64,000 bases of DNA from Dastarcus helophoroides (GCA_028583605.1 CM053325.1:43532987-43596986), one strand, 5' to 3'. Counted from the stretch's first letter, positions 12,187-25,690 are shown. The notes: a model not told the origin generated them from the sequence alone. Program-made: numbers and translations.

Positions 12187-13497
12187 ATTCTTATTAATTA
12201 TTACATATCAATATAGCCCAATTTTACTAACGACTACTTATAAAATAAGAATCACATATTTTCTCTTTGTGGCATGTAAAAGTTGTTAAAGTGTGTTTTA
12301 AGCCTTAACAATGTATAAGAAATTACAATTAAAGAAGAATAGTTAATTATAAGTAAAAATCGCTACAAACTACAATCTTAAATTTTTACCAATCATACAT
12401 AATCAGAAATTATTGCGATTTAAAGCAATTTTAAAGAAATTTTGTTTTTAAAAAAACGTTTATTTTTTATCGGAAAACATAACTTACATGTTATAAGCTA
12501 AGATTTTTAGTGATATGATGTTGTGGATCAGGATACGAATATATCCAAAATATTATATCGGTTTCGGTTAGGGATACGGATATGAAATTATTTCGGGTAT
12601 TCCATAAATTCAGATACCATTTGGGTTACGGATATCTTTAAAATATTATGGTTGAAGAAAAAAAAGGTCCCTAAGGTCCTCAATATTTGTCTTAATTTTG
12701 GTCGACCAAAAAGAAGGTCCTCGAGTTATATTATTAAGCCCAAAGCGATCGTCTATATGAAGGGGTTGATCAAATAACATATGAAATTGTCCTAAACATT
12801 TATATGGCAGTTAAGGATTTAGACATTATTGGCATATCCGACAGATTAAATCGCAGTTATGGTGCTCGATAACATGCTTAATAATAAACAGCACACTTTT
12901 GAATACCGTTAACAATTTTTTTAATTTTATCTTCATTTCGTTACTTCATCGGATGATGTATTTACGAGGCTAAAATTGATATATAAATTACTCCTAAATG
13001 AAATAATTATCGACGTAAAAACCATTAAATGTTTTACGACTATACAAATTACCACTATAACAAAAACCTGAAATAATCACTTGTGTTGCTTTTTAACCAG
13101 CAAGCTATGTCATATTTCTCTACATACATACTAATGTAAAAGAAACATTTTGGATGAGCTCCATTAAGACATTAACTACATCTACAATTACAATACAATA
13201 CAAATTATCTTCTGACCAAAGGTGTTTTGAAGTCTTTATTTAGGTCTACGTTATACATTTCTACCAGATCTGCTATGTTGAATTTTTATCTAACGTATGT
13301 GTTAAAAGCTCTGGGGCATTCTTTTATAATAAATAACTTAATTTAAAGTGAAATTATTTATCACAATTAATAGCTTAGCAACTAACAGAATTAGTTGATT
13401 AAACTCAGAAAAGGGACTCATGCTGTTTAATAAGAAGCACTTTTCTGTTAATATTCAACCATTTAATTTGGGCGGTTTAAATATCAACTTCATTATA
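12187..13497. other. No gene; weak degenerate repeats
   Basis: Around 12530-12640 the phrase gatacggatat recurs three times in diverged form. Otherwise it is unremarkable intronic DNA. Confidence 0.35.
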
Positions 13498-14514
13498 CAG
13501 TGTATTTTTTTTTAGTTGGGAGGTTACCTTTATACGGAGAACCATTTTTTATGAAGAGAAAATAATTTTGTGGATGGAAATAATCGAGGCTAAACTTTCT
13601 TTTAAAAATATTTTTAACTTCCTTCCACTTCCCATTATACCGGAAGTAGACATTACCTTTCTTATTTTTAATAGCAATCCCCATATTTTATTTTTCATTT
13701 AGATTATACATAAAAAATTAGGTGAATTTATGTATGTTTATTGCTATTTTTGATAGTTTCAAAGATATTTTAATTTTTCGGCTAAAAATGACAGAAAAGA
13801 TGGTTACTTTGACTCTGTGCCTTTGTCATTATTCGTAGAAAAAAAAATGAGATTTGAATTTAAGTCAGAGAATATTATTCAGACTATAATGATGTGATCA
13901 GGTGTTATATTTATTATACAATGTGATGGATATTTCATGATCTGTATTCTTTTTGTTTTATTCAGAAAATTCAGTTTTTTTGAATGGGAACTTTATGTTT
14001 TTTAATCGTTTTTGGATTATTAAAATAAAAAAGAGAAAAAAATGTTGTCAGTTATGTTTTAAAATTCAGCTCTGTTACGATATAGTTCAAAATAATAAAG
14101 AAACATATATCTATTTTTTTTTCTAGCAGCAACTTGGCTGTAGGTAACAAAATAAAAAAACATAACTACGAGGATTACAAATTTCATGTTGAATAACATT
14201 TAAATGATGACTACATGACAAATAAGTTGCTAATTAGCTGTTAGAAACCGAGAAGACGAATACTTATTGAAAAATATTTTATGGAGCCATGAATTTATAT
14301 TTCGTAAAAATTGCCTGTTCAATCAGTAACAAATTTTTAAGAAAATCCGTCCTTTATTACGCTGTTAAATTTATTTAATGATTTTTATTCAACCTTAAAT
14401 CCATCCTAATTTAATTATTTGGATAAAGTAAACAGAAATATTTTGTAATGAGACATCCAGCAACATTTGGAAAATATACCCCTAAGTCAAGCAAATAGTA
14501 CATTATATTAATAC

Positions 14515-14760
14515 TATGGAACACCGACTCATAATAGTAAAACATATAATGACTTTCTTGCTTACTTATTTGGGGCCCTATTTATTACAAATGATGGTCT
14601 GCATCTGTGGTCACCGCGCTCGCAAGATATAACACCACTAAACTTCTTCTTTGGGGAGCACGTTTTTGCAACTTCTGCATAAAAAGAATATTCATATGAA
14701 CGATCGGATGTGCTTGAAAAGGTTACTTAATTTGAAATGTTAAAACGTTTAATGTATTGA
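14515..14760 (+). pseudogene. Tc1/mariner-type transposase fragment
   Basis: Plus-strand reading gives HNSKTYNDFLAYLFG, then ITNDGLHLWSPRSQDITPLN and FFFGEHVFATSA. It lines up with the C-terminal catalytic region of insect mariner-type transposases: the turn before WPPRSPDLTPLDFFLWGH. Several residues are replaced and no complete reading frame or TIR pair is attached. It is a dead fragment. Confidence 0.65.
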
Positions 14761-15578
14761 AACAGAAGCCGTCATTTCGAACACTTGGAATTTTTTTGTC
14801 AATTGCTTTATTTTCCTATTACTTATTATTAGAGCTTTAATTATATGCACCAAAGAAAGTTAACAATATGCATGCAATATGCACTAAAATACTTGCGAAA
14901 TATGCACTGTAAAATATATTACATACATTTATTTCCATCAAAAATTTTAAACAATAGCAATACTAATGATTAATAAACATGGAAAATATGGATACGATTA
15001 CGTTAAATATAACAAGATATAAATGTAATCCTAATACAAACTTTATTTCAAATACTACCTTAACGAATTAAATGATTGTCTAAATTTTCCATAGTTAAAC
15101 ATTGACAAGAGTTGTTAATTCATATTTAAATGCAAACACACAGGGTTTACATAGCTTAAACGAACATCGTATCTTTACAGTTTTCATCGTTTAAAGTTGA
15201 ATTGATTTTTTAACTCTAAGTACCCTTCGTTTTTATTAAGTATTAGTGCATACATAAAGTACGTAGATGATTCAGTTTATCCACTACTTTATTTACATTT
15301 CCACTAACTTTACCAATAATTGTACATTTCAGCAAGGGGGAATTATATTTAAAGGTAAATCACGTGTTTTAAGCTTATCAATGGTTTCCGCAATACAAAG
15401 GTTTTTCAATGTAGGGTTGTTAAAGAGGTATATTTTTTGGCTGCTTCAGAACAGCTGAATTAAATTCACAATTATTAATTTGTCAATTTGCGTTTGCACT
15501 GCACCACATCAACAAACAAACAAAAAGATTGCATATGCATTTAATAAAAAACGTCTAATTATGAATATATGCACTTTA

Positions 15579-17005
15579 CAGGATGGCGCAATTTAACTAT
15601 CAAGTAATCAAAATGCTGAATTATTTTTATTTTTTCATAAGTTTTATTGAACCATAGAAAAAAATCTTCACAAATAGTGGAGTTTTTATTATACATCACC
15701 AACGATCGATATGATCGCCCTTAATGTGTATCATAGCCTTCATACAATCGAAAAATGAATCGCACGCTACCCGAATGTAACTGTGCCATTTTGGTCCATT
15801 AGGGGCGTAGCGCCTGCTTGAAACAATCCACACTTTGGTAATTTTTAGTAACAACTCTGCTCTTTAGAATGCTTCAAATATGGAAGAGAATGTGGAGAAT
15901 GTGCTAACGACATATATGTAATACTTCTATATGGCGTGTTGTGTATAATCGCCACTGCAAAATGCTTTGTCAAAAAGGTGAGATGAAAGTATATGTCGTA
16001 CTCTGTTAAGGACAAGCATTCATTCATTTATAGCGGGAACAGATGACAAGATGGGCGGTAACACGAATAAATGAATGACAACAATGACAACTGACGAGAA
16101 GTGGGATATTTAAAATAAACTTTGGGATTGGTTACTATATTCTGTCCTTGACACAAACAAAGCTGCAAAACGCGCCATATAGAAGTATGGCTAACCACTG
16201 TGTTGAAGAAATGAAGTGTAGAAAGTTGTATTTTAGTCATTCTTGGTTAATGCGCGTTTTATAAGAGTATGTCGAATTTTGCCGATCTTCACCTAAAATA
16301 TTTGTGAGCCCAAGGCTTCTATGCTATCTCTAGAACAGTTTCACGGTATATGTCCGCGTTTATTTTGACCCTGCTGCGGTCCAAAATATGAACGAAGAGC
16401 GAGCATCGGCAGCTGCGGCGGTTCAAACAATCACCATCGGTGTCCTCTGCTTTCTAATGACAAGTCGAAGGTGTAAATTTTCACAAATGGCTTGTTCCGC
16501 TATAACTTTTTTTTATTTCAGTGTAAGATTGTATATTTTTTGGAACTGCGAGGGCTTTAATCGGAGTTCATTTTGCAATATTCCTTACACGCTTCGCGCT
16601 GATATTTTCAGATAATTTAGACAAATTTCCAGATTAGCATCCAATTTTCTGCCATTACTTTTCGAACATCTCTGTAGATGTTGTTGTTCTTTTTCGACTA
16701 CCACCATTAGGTTTAGCAATGAGGTCGGTATTATTGTATCATTTTATGGTATGATGCACAAGAAATTTATTTACGTTCAAATACTGGCCATTACCTTTTA
16801 CAATATTCTACGAAATGTAAAGGAATAATACTGATCTGTTTAAACTGCAGTACTTAAAACTTTTTTCTCTCAAAAAGAACATGCAAGACGTTCTGTACAC
16901 TTGTAAACAATATAATGGAGTATCATCACTTAACTTTTGAGACATCTGTCAGTTTTGGCATATTAGCAGTTTGAATTTAGTTGACAGTTTAATTGCGCCA
17001 CCCTG
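15579..17005 (-). mobile_element. Tc1/mariner-like element, decayed, TA-flanked
   Basis: The terminal inverted repeats are CAGGATGGCGCAATTTAACT (left) and CAGGGTGGCGCAATTAAACT (right, read inverted). TA sits immediately outside both ends. The minus strand carries scattered transposase-like pieces: KPNGGSRKRTTT near the N-terminal helix-turn-helix linker and IRVACDSFFDCMKAMI near the C-terminus, with many stops. At 1,427 bp it is near the usual full length. A short internal inverted repeat, cttctatatggcg at 15925 against cgccatatagaag at 16175, is unexplained. It is inactive. Confidence 0.7.
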
Positions 17006-17799
17006 TATATGAATTTGGCATATAATTGCACTCTCTGTTTATTATGATTAATTTTTCGATTTCCGTCACCCTATATAATAAACATAAAACCTGATCTTGG
17101 TATTGTAGTCCCCATAATATTTTATGATTTCAACCCAAATTTCATTTTTTTTCTGCAAATAATGACAAAGATAAAAAGAGTCAAATTAACCCTCCTTTCC
17201 GTTTTTTTCCAAAGAAATTAACATATCTTTAAAACTAAAAAGAAAGGTAGCAATAAACACGTATACATAAACTCACCTTATTTTTTTTATGTAAAATCAA
17301 AATAGAATATAAAATATAGGGGTTGCCATTTAAAATAAGAAAGTTGATGTCTACTTCCGATATAACCGAAAATGGAAAGAAGTTAGAAATATTTTTTAAA
17401 AAAAAGTTTAGCCTCGATTAGCACCAACCTTAAAATTAATTTGTTTTCCATATAAAGGTAACCTTCCAACTAAAACAAATACCCTGTATATTTCTAGTAA
17501 TTTTAGGATTTTGCGTTCAGACAAAAGAAAAAAAACTGAATTCAGCAATTTAGTTTTATTTTTGAAATTTCAGGTTTGTAAACGTGAAAATGAGTATTAT
17601 TTTAATAGTGTAAATAATATAAATTAAAACAGAGCAACACAAAAAGACTTTGACTTGAAAATATATTAAACTTTTTTGTCGTTGAAATTTTTCAAAAATT
17701 TATCAATAGATTTTTCTCAACAATTTAAATATTTTGTCAAATCATCTTGTTTAATGAATTAACTGCAAAGATTTAAAGACGAATTACTACAATACATTT

Positions 17800-17925
17800 A
17801 ATTTCGATATCTGGTGTAATAGGATCATGCAACATCTCCCTATTTTGTCTTTATTTATGAAGATAACATTTTCTTCAAATTTTCTACACCTGATGTACTT
17901 ATAAAAAGTCAAATTTTGAGAGGGT
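17800..17925. repeat. Dispersed repeat, copy 1
   Basis: About 125 bp (gtgtaataggatcatgcaac, then tctttatttatgaagataac and acctgatgtacttataaaa) is repeated in the same orientation at 31445-31570. It is probably part of an unnamed MITE; the ends are not resolved. Confidence 0.6.
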
Positions 17926-18099
17926 CGAGAGAGAATTTCATGGCGAAAGTCGATTTTTCCATATTTGTTCCATATTTTTCGATAATAGAGAGCAAATAGC
18001 AACCGATTGAAGTGGTGTGCAATTGAGACATGACAGCTAAAAATCGCGACAAGCAACTCTTGAAATGAAATGTATGACATCCTATGTTTATTTTTAATT

Positions 18100-19754
18100 T
18101 GTTTTGTACATCATACAGTTCCTAGAATTCTAATAGATTTTAAAGGAAGCATATTTATTAGTGTTTAATTGCAAATAAACAATTATGTACTTTCTAATAA
18201 TTAAAGGAAAAGCACGTGCGTTAATTTTGATTCAATATTAATTTTATTTCAATGCACTTCAACACATCTTGGTTTTAACGTGTAGTTTGCATGCAACTAA
18301 TAAGGTACTTGCTTTAATGTAATGACCTTGTTCAAGCCAGAAATTATGTGAGATATTTTCATACCTTAGGGATTTAATATAATATATGTATGTATATAGT
18401 AATATGGTAGCCTCTCATTTGAACTAAAGTAATAATTTTTCTATGGTGAATTTTCGTAATTCATTTTTTCTTACATTTCACCGATTGCTGCAGAGAATTT
18501 GTTTTCAAAACTTGGAAAAAAACAAGATCGTATTATTTTTCAATGTAAAAACCAAATTATCTTTGCGTACGCCACTAACTTTAAGAAAAATTGAATACAC
18601 ATGCGCAAAAATTGGTTCTTGAAGAAATAACACTGTGTACGAAACTTCAATGAAATATGTCTCTATCTAATGGAACACACTTCTAAACTATTTAGAACAT
18701 GAGCTTATAGTAAACAGCTTTTTTGTCCAAAATATCCCAAGGGCTGATCCCCATAATCTCCGAATGTGCTCTAGAACTAGTCTGTATAATATTGGATCAA
18801 ATTATGAAATTAAATTGGTTATAAAAATGGACCGTTTGGTAAAACTGAGAAGCTATTAGAGAGATACCCAACCAACCAAATGACTTATACTTTACTAAAT
18901 ATCTATATATATAGAAGGCAAATTAGTAGCTATATGAAGAAAGGCGCCCGAACGCAGTTTGAGATATAGAATATCTAGAAGGCAAATGTGCTGGTGCCAT
19001 AGAGACAAAAATATAAGCAGGAATCCCACCCCTAGGTTAGTTACAAATTTCATGAGGTATGATTATTTATTTTGTTTATATGAATAAGTTCTGTTAAATA
19101 AAAGTTTTAATAACCAAAGGTAAAAGATATCTCCCGGATTTGGACTATGTCAAAGAACTACTAAAAATGTTAGACATTTTGCCCACTATATTAGGAAGTG
19201 TCTTAAGTGGTCTTAAGGCACAAGGGAAAAAAACCATCACGGAATGAGAAACCAATGTTTAAGATAGCAGAGCATGGTAACTTAGTATGTCAAACATGGG
19301 GCGAAACTCTTCTGAAATGAAACGGTACAAAAGACAAGATTGTTAAGACAGAAAAGCACGGTAACTGAGGCGAAACTCTCAATTCATGATATTAATTTGT
19401 AGAAGGCGTAACCAAATCACAGTGATTTGTGTAAATTATATTCAGTCTATGGGTTACTTTAAAACGATTGATTCGACAAAAACAATTCAATAACCTTTTT
19501 CTTTTTCTGTACAATTTTACAAACTACAATTCTTCTTATAACTATTTTCGATGATAAATTAATAATTTCAAGGGAAGTGCAAAAAATGGCAAGTCATCCC
19601 CTAAAAAAACCCATGCCTCCCATCAAGAATATTTTTCGAGATATGTTTCAGCTTGATCAGCAATTTTTCGAAGAGCAGTGAATAATTTTACCTGACTGTA
19701 AAGTGTTTTCCTACCATTAAACCACTGGAAGTTATGTTTATTGTTGTTAAATAT
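18100..19754. other. No gene seen
   Basis: Intronic DNA. Short duplicated phrases occur, such as agaaggcaaat at 18913 and 18977, and ggtaact with ggcgaaactct in the 19275-19380 area. No element could be delimited. Confidence 0.35.
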
Positions 19755-20925
19755 ACAGGGTCTTCCAATGAAAACTTAACCCCCTTATAATTAAAAAACC
19801 GAGAAAAATGTTGGAATTTGCCGACGGTCAAGCTAATTTGATATGTTCATCCCCCTGACCACTATCAATCCCCACTTTAAAATTTCAAATGAAACTACCC
19901 AACTTGTAATACATCATTTTAAAGCTCTTTTCATTGCAAATACAATAGTGCATTTTTTTTTAAATTGGTTGAAAATTAAAAAAGAAAAGTTGACAATCCG
20001 ACATTCGTGTAACAGTAGAAGACGCCAAGAGGCTCCCCTATTTTTCGGCCTTATGAAGTCAATTTCATGAAAAACATCATATGGCCATTAAATGGGCCAT
20101 GGTGGCCTGTAAATTGTTAATATTTTTAAATACAGGGCGACTTACTTCGGAGTACCACAAAGCATTAACATTAAAAAAAAAAATGAAAATGCGTATTTTT
20201 TGGCCACGGTAAAGCATGTTTACTTAATGTATATTTTAAATGATTTAATTATTGTCTACTAAACTTGCGAAAATTGTAAATATTTTTTTTTATAAAAGTG
20301 GTAAGTCTGCTCTAAAAGAACTGAAACATAATCCAAATTGTCCTTAAATAGTTGCAGTATAGTGTCCTCACATGACGTAATTCAGAGCATACTAACCATT
20401 TTTATACAAAAAAAAAAAAAAAATTTCAGTTTTCACAAGTTTACTGGGCTGTAATTAAATAACCGTTTAAAATAAATATCAAGTATGCTATATCTTTAAA
20501 AACGTTTTTTTGTGGCATGAAAAAATTTGAGTTTTCATTTAAAAAAGTGATACTGCAAAAAGAATCAACCTGTATATAAGGAATATTTCCGATTTATAGG
20601 CCACTACGTGCCATTTAATGGTCGGATAAAATTTGTTTATGGAATCGACTTTATAAGGCCGAAAAATGGGAGAACACTATTAGCGTCTTGCGTTATTACA
20701 CGAAGGTGATTTTGTCAACCTCTGGTTTTTAATTTTTAATCAATTAGAAAAAAACAGTACATCAGTGTATTTGTAATGAAATGGGCTTTGAAATGATGTA
20801 TCACAAGCAGGGTAGTTTCCTTTAAAATTTTTAAGTGGGGGTTGTTAGAAGTTAGGGAGATGAACATATCAAGTTAATTTGATCATTAAAAATAGTTCCC
20901 CAAAAAACATAAATTGGAGGGTGTC
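19755..20925. mobile_element. 1.17-kb palindromic element
   Basis: The outer arms (about 19755-20125 and 20565-20925) are inverted copies. Landmarks include ccccactttaaaatttcaaatgaaactaccc, inverse near 20815; tttttcggccttatgaagtc, inverse near 20650; and ggccattaaatgg, inverse near 20612. The inner 440 bp also pairs (aaacttgcgaaaattgtaaat with ttcagttttcacaagttta). The left end starts CAGGGTCTTCC. No coding capacity. Confidence 0.75.
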
Positions 20926-21084
20926 TGCGAATCCTAAAATTTATTTTTCTTTGTTATACAATTAATTTACTGAATTATGGGTTTCACAATAACACCCAAT
21001 TTACACAGCTCTTAAACTAAATGATGTTTTTAATTTTGCATAACATACACACGCTATATTATTAACAGTGATATTATAATAGTA

Positions 21085-21547
21085 CAGTAGAACTTCTCTA
21101 ATTCGACCATGACGGGACTAAAAGGGGTAGGTTGGATACCAAAAAAGTTCGAATCATTCGAACTATAAAAAATGAAGACAAATTTTAAGTAAAATTATAT
21201 TTTCTGAATTAGCTACATACACATTGTACGTAATATAATTAATGTTTTTTTTTATTTTTGATCCATATGTATGCAATATTTTTGTTAAAAAAGTCAAAAT
21301 TGTTTCCAGTTGCAGATTTGAATAGCCGGCTTTTTCATTTCTATCACTCCATATTTTTAAAATTGTATCAAAAGGGGAGGAGTAGAGATGTCGTTTAACG
21401 TGCTTTTGCTTTAGACACCTCAAAAGCATCTTTTAATTAGGCTTACATAAAAAAATCTACAAGCTGCAGATTCCAAATTATTAATTTTATGTAGTCGAAT
21501 TACTCGGAGAGTCGTCGATTCGAAATCGAGTCAGCGGAGTTCTGCTG
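21085..21547. mobile_element. Tigger/pogo-like MITE
   Basis: It starts CAGTAGAACTTCTCTAATTC and ends with GCGGAGTTCTGCTG. TA occurs on both sides (21083-21084 and 21548-21549). The CAGTAGAACCTCTNTAATTCG-type terminus is the usual Tigger/pogo end. The 463-bp element has no transposase. The left part pairs weakly with the right beyond the TIR (ttcgaatcattcgaac against attcgaaatcgag). Confidence 0.7.
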
Positions 21548-21549
21548 TA

Positions 21550-22600
21550 TGTACGAGTAGTTAAAACTATTATCTTTTTGAAACAAAATTCTTTAAACTT
21601 TTTCAATGATTAAACGTTGTTCGTTTTATTTTATTATTTTTCCACGTTTAAAATCAAATAAAGATCTTAGTTTCATTTACTTTAAAAATTATTTAACGAT
21701 TTTGTTTAGATACATACCACACATACATTTTGAAAGTCTGGAATTATTTAATCACGTGTAAATTATACATAAGTGTTGTGAGGTTTGGCTTCATTTAAAT
21801 GTTGTATGTCTATTAAAAGTCGAATTAGCAATTCAAACAGCACATCTATTAACGTTATATTTTGTTATTATTTCTGAATTACACATGTACTTGATCAATT
21901 CAAATAAAAACAAGCAATACGCTTCAATAATTACGTTACGCGATATTTTTCCCAACAACATATAATTAAGAATGATTATCAAGTTTAATAAAAAATTAAA
22001 TATTTTAAATAATCAATGAATGAGAAATCTAGTGTGCCTATCACCTGAAAATAATAATTATTACTCAATAACATTGTAATATTTGCGTTGTTATATGTAC
22101 TCTTTTTGGTCTACTTTATCGCCTTAACGAAGAAAAGCTTGAGATGATCACTGTGTTACCAAAGTTTGGTCGATGAAACCGGCTTGAACATTTAATCACC
22201 TATATCGAAAATAAAACATTAAAAAAATATTCATAGGCAATAATGCAAATTGCTATATTTTCTACTAGATCAAGTTCAAATAACCGTTTTTATTTTCGTA
22301 CTTATACATATAGAACCACTCAAACAAAACCTTATAATTAGTATCTGATTATTATAGTATCAACGTTTCTTTTTACTTGCAACTATTAGCGCAGCCTTAA
22401 ACACATTAATTGCTTATGTATCTGTTGTAAAGAATAAATAATGGAACATTTTTGTTATGCTTATAAGGGTTTTAAAATCTAGATGGATATTATATGAAAG
22501 TAATGAGATGCTATAGTTACAATTAACCTAAAACCAAAAATGGAGTTTGGTAATTTATAAAATTTTAGATTCGATTATGAATTCAAGAAAAGTTATGGTC
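21550..22600. other. No feature seen
   Basis: Intronic sequence between the MITE and the truncated Copia element. No 5' LTR matching the 3' LTR at 25754-25974 was found here. Confidence 0.4.
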
Positions 22601-22604
22601 AAAC

Positions 22605-23720
22605 TTGGTGTCAGTGGCTAAGATTACTGATACAGGCCATCAAGTTACATTTACCAAGGATTCAGCAAGAATTACTGATCAAGAAGGCAGAGCGGGACTT
22701 ACTGCAGTTCAAAATAATAACTTATATTTTCTTTCACAAACTACACAGTTTGCTAATGTATCAGCCATTGTGAGTCATATTGATCTCAAAGATTGGCACG
22801 AGAAATTAGGCCATTTAAACTTCAAGGACGTGGTCAAGACAATTAAAGATACCATGGGTCTAGATGCTGGAAAAATAGAATTTCCAGAGTGTGATGTTTG
22901 CATTAGAGGAAAAATGACCAGATTACCTTACACGAAAAGTAAATTACCGTGTAAAGGAATTTTGAAAATTGTGCATTCAGATGTTGTTGGTAAAACTCGA
23001 GTACAATCACTGAATAGTGCTAAGTATTTTGTTACCTTTATAGATAATGCCTTTAGATGGTCAGAAAACTACCTTCTATGAAAAAAAATGGCGGGATCTC
23101 AGCATTAGAGCAATAGAAGAGTCACATGGAGAATCAGTCTGGAAAAAATATTAAATGTCTTCACTGTGATAATGGTGGAAAATATTGTAGTAGTAAATTT
23201 GATGGCCTACTTAAAAGTTGCGGTATTCAAGGTAGACTTACCACATACTCTACGGCAAAATGAAGTGGCAGAACGTTCTATTCGTACAATCATTGAAATG
23301 ACGAGATGTCTGTTATTTCAATCAAAACTCCCTCAAACATTTAAGGCTGAAGCTGTAGCCACAGCTTGTTATATTCGTAGCAGATCGCCTGCATCTGCTC
23401 TTGTGGAATGTCTACCTATGAAAAGTTAAAAGGTGAAAAACCTGAATATCAAATCTACATGTTTTTGGATCTACCGTATATGTGCTGGATAAAATTCCTA
23501 CCAAAGATAAATTTGCTTCTAGGTCAATCAAAGGAATTTCTGTTGAATATCCACGTGAAGCAAAGAGATTCCGGATATGGTTACCTGATGAAAGAAAAAT
23601 TGCGCTTGCTCGCGATATAAAGTTTGTGAAAAGTGCTGCAGATTCATGTGATGATGATAGACTAGTAGACTTTTTAGATGAACAAGATGTTGATGGTCAA
23701 GATACCTCTAATGATAATGA
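22605..23720 (+). pseudogene. Copia GAG-pre-integrase and integrase
   Basis: An open stretch at 22605-23081 carries the HHCC zinc-binding module: WHEKLGHLN, then FPECDVCIRGKMTRLPY. This runs into integrase with HSDVVGKT (first catalytic Asp), KYFVTFIDNAFRW, then after a frameshift CDNGGKYC (second Asp) and NEVAERSIRTIIEMTR, which holds the catalytic Glu. Usual Copia integrases read NGVAER here. YEKLKGEKPEY and the chromodomain-like end follow. At least three frameshifts between 23080 and 23500 make it non-functional. Confidence 0.88.
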
Positions 23721-23722
23721 TA

Positions 23723-23996
23723 CAGTCGACTCCCGCTAAAGTTGCGCCCATTAAAGTTGTCCGTTTGTTAAAGTTGACAAGATACGATCGCTAAAGTTGC
23801 GCGGATATTCCCCCTCTCTAATTTTTGAACGACGAATTAGACTTCCTAGTTTTAGCGCCACTTTTGAATAACCAAATCAACCGCACAAGGAGCAATACAA
23901 CATATACATTTTTCGACAATGGTAGGGATGGTAGGGGAGTAGCAACTTTAACGGCCGATCTAGTCCGGTAAGCGCAACTTTAGCGGGAGTCTACTG
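23723..23996. mobile_element. pogo/Tigger-type MITE nested in Copia
   Basis: The TIRs are CAGTCGACTCCCGCTAAAGT at the left and, read inverted, CAGTAGACTCCCGCTAAAGT at the right. TA is duplicated outside (23721-23722 and 23997-23998). Internal copies of gctaaagttg at 23738, 23754 (variant) and 23790 suggest short sub-terminal repeats. It splits the Copia frame between a D-rich integrase tail and the S/P-rich spacer, so it is younger than the Copia insertion. Confidence 0.85.
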
Positions 23997-24003
23997 TAGT
24001 GCA

Positions 24004-25690
24004 ATGCAGACTATTAACACAAATGTAGCAGTTGTACAATCTAGTCCAAAGAAGAGTAATTCAGGTACTTGCAGTCCAAAGAAAAGTACTAAAACAAATA
24101 GCAGCTCACCCAGTCAAGTTCTAACGCCGCCTTCGGTTCCATTAAATCAACACCCACCTCGAGGTGGTGGTAGACCAAAAATATTGCGTTCCAGACCTAG
24201 GGGTCGACCTCGAAAAATATTTCATTCCGAGCTATAAAGTAGAGATGGTATTCCAGGTGGAGAAATAGGTGATGATAATGTGTTTACTAATAGAGAAGGT
24301 GAAGATAGTAAAATGTTTGCTGGTGTAGCAGAAGTGTCAGTCAGTGAAACACTGAAAGGTAACGAAAAGGAAGAATGAGAACGTGCAATTCAGTCGGAGG
24401 TCACTAGTCACTAAAAAATGATACATTTGAAATAGTTAAATATGAAGATGGTCAAAATGTAGTTCGATCCCGAGTTGTTCTAACTAAAAAGTACCAACCC
24501 AATGGATCAGTAGATCGATTTAAAGCCGGGATTGTAGTCAAAGGATACAACCAGAGATTTGGAGTAGATTATCACCAAACATCCGTTCCGGTGGCTAGAC
24601 TACAGACGATTCGCCTCTTGATGGCTATTTCTGCCAGCTACGGTTTGTAGGTACAGATTGATATCGTGACAGGTTACTTAAATGATGTTCTCGATGAAGT
24701 GGTGATTATGGAGATGTCTGATATGCAAAAAAAAATGTTGAACAGAATAGCTAATGATGCTGATAAAAACATTAGCCACAAAGCTAAGAAATTATTGAGT
24801 GTTATAAAGGCAGGTGGTGATGTGATCTCATATAAACTTCGCCAAAGTGGGAGGAAGTGGAATAAGGCGAAATTAAAGAGTCTAGGATTAACTCCAACCA
24901 TAGGTGAACCATGTCTTTATTATGCAAATCGTGGTAATGATGTAATGTTCCTATTACTTTTGTAGATGATATTCTTATTGCATCTAAAAGTACAAAGTGG
25001 ATTGAAGAAGTTAAACGAGAACTTTCAACCAAGTTCGAAGTGAAGGATCTGAGATTAGCTAAATGTGTTCTAGGACTTGAAATAAACCAAGCCAAAGATA
25101 AAATAGTTATTAACCAAAGAAGCTATATCCCAGATATTATACAACGGTTTGCAATGAGCAATTGTAATACTGTCTCTACACCGTCAGAACCAAAATTTTA
25201 TAAACCAAATGATGGCTCAAGTGATAGCTTCCATATCGTGAACTCATTGGTGCCCTGATATACTTATCGGTGTCTACGAGACCAGATATATCAAACACCG
25301 TGACCAGGTTAGCACAGTTTACGAATTGTGCTAAAAGGTGGCATATTGTCAAGGCTAAAAGAGTGCTAAAATACCTTACTGGAACCAAAGACTTAGCACT
25401 AGTCTATACTAAATTAAACAAACCAGTTATTGGATATTCAGATGCTGATTGGCTGCTCCTTCACAGGATATGTATTTACATTAAGCAATGGAGCTATATC
25501 CTGGAGATTACAGAAACAGCAAAGAATTGCTTTATCAACCACAGAGTCAGTGACATTAAGTTTCACTTCATCAGAAGTACAGTCAAGGATAAGTTGGTGG
25601 ATGTGCAACATATTCCTACACAGGAAATAGTAGCTGATGTTTTAACGAAGCCGTTGGCTCGTTTAAATCATGAACATTGTGTTTAAAAAC
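24004..25690 (+). pseudogene. Copia reverse transcriptase and RNase H
   Basis: After an S/P/K-rich spacer with PRGRPRK come RT motifs: EIVKYEDGQNVVRSRVVLTK, FKAGIVVKGYNQRFGVDYHQ (usual KARLVAKGFxQxxGxDY), VQIDIVTGYLND (first catalytic Asp) and FVDDILIAS (the YVDD box), followed by FEVKDL and VLGLEI. RNase H carries RPDISNTVTRLAQF, RVLKYLTGT, GYSDADW and SNGAISWRLQKQQRIALSTTES, ending with HIPTQEIVADVLTKPLA. The FVDD box is one frame off from the preceding YYANRGNDVMF, and there are further shifts near 24410, 25255 and 25450. It is dead but recently enough inserted to be fully recognisable. Confidence 0.9.

Larger units (their letters stand above)
13498..17486. mobile_element. 4-kb foldback with ~430-bp inverted arms
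   Basis: The left arm (13498 to about 13930) and right arm (about 17055 to 17486) are inverted copies. Termini are TACAGTGTATTTTT and its counterpart AAAATACCCTGTA, both with TA at the border. Shared landmarks include gttgggaggttacctttata, ggaagtagac and the ataaacataaaacctgatc stretch. The roughly 3.1-kb interior holds a mariner-type fragment (14515-14760) and a complete Tc1-like element (15579-17005), so it has collected later insertions. Confidence 0.65.

Noticed and set aside
13493..13684. 63-residue minus-strand ORF as a gene
   Set aside because: It is entirely within an inverted-repeat arm; the other arm near 17331-17480 has the frame broken.
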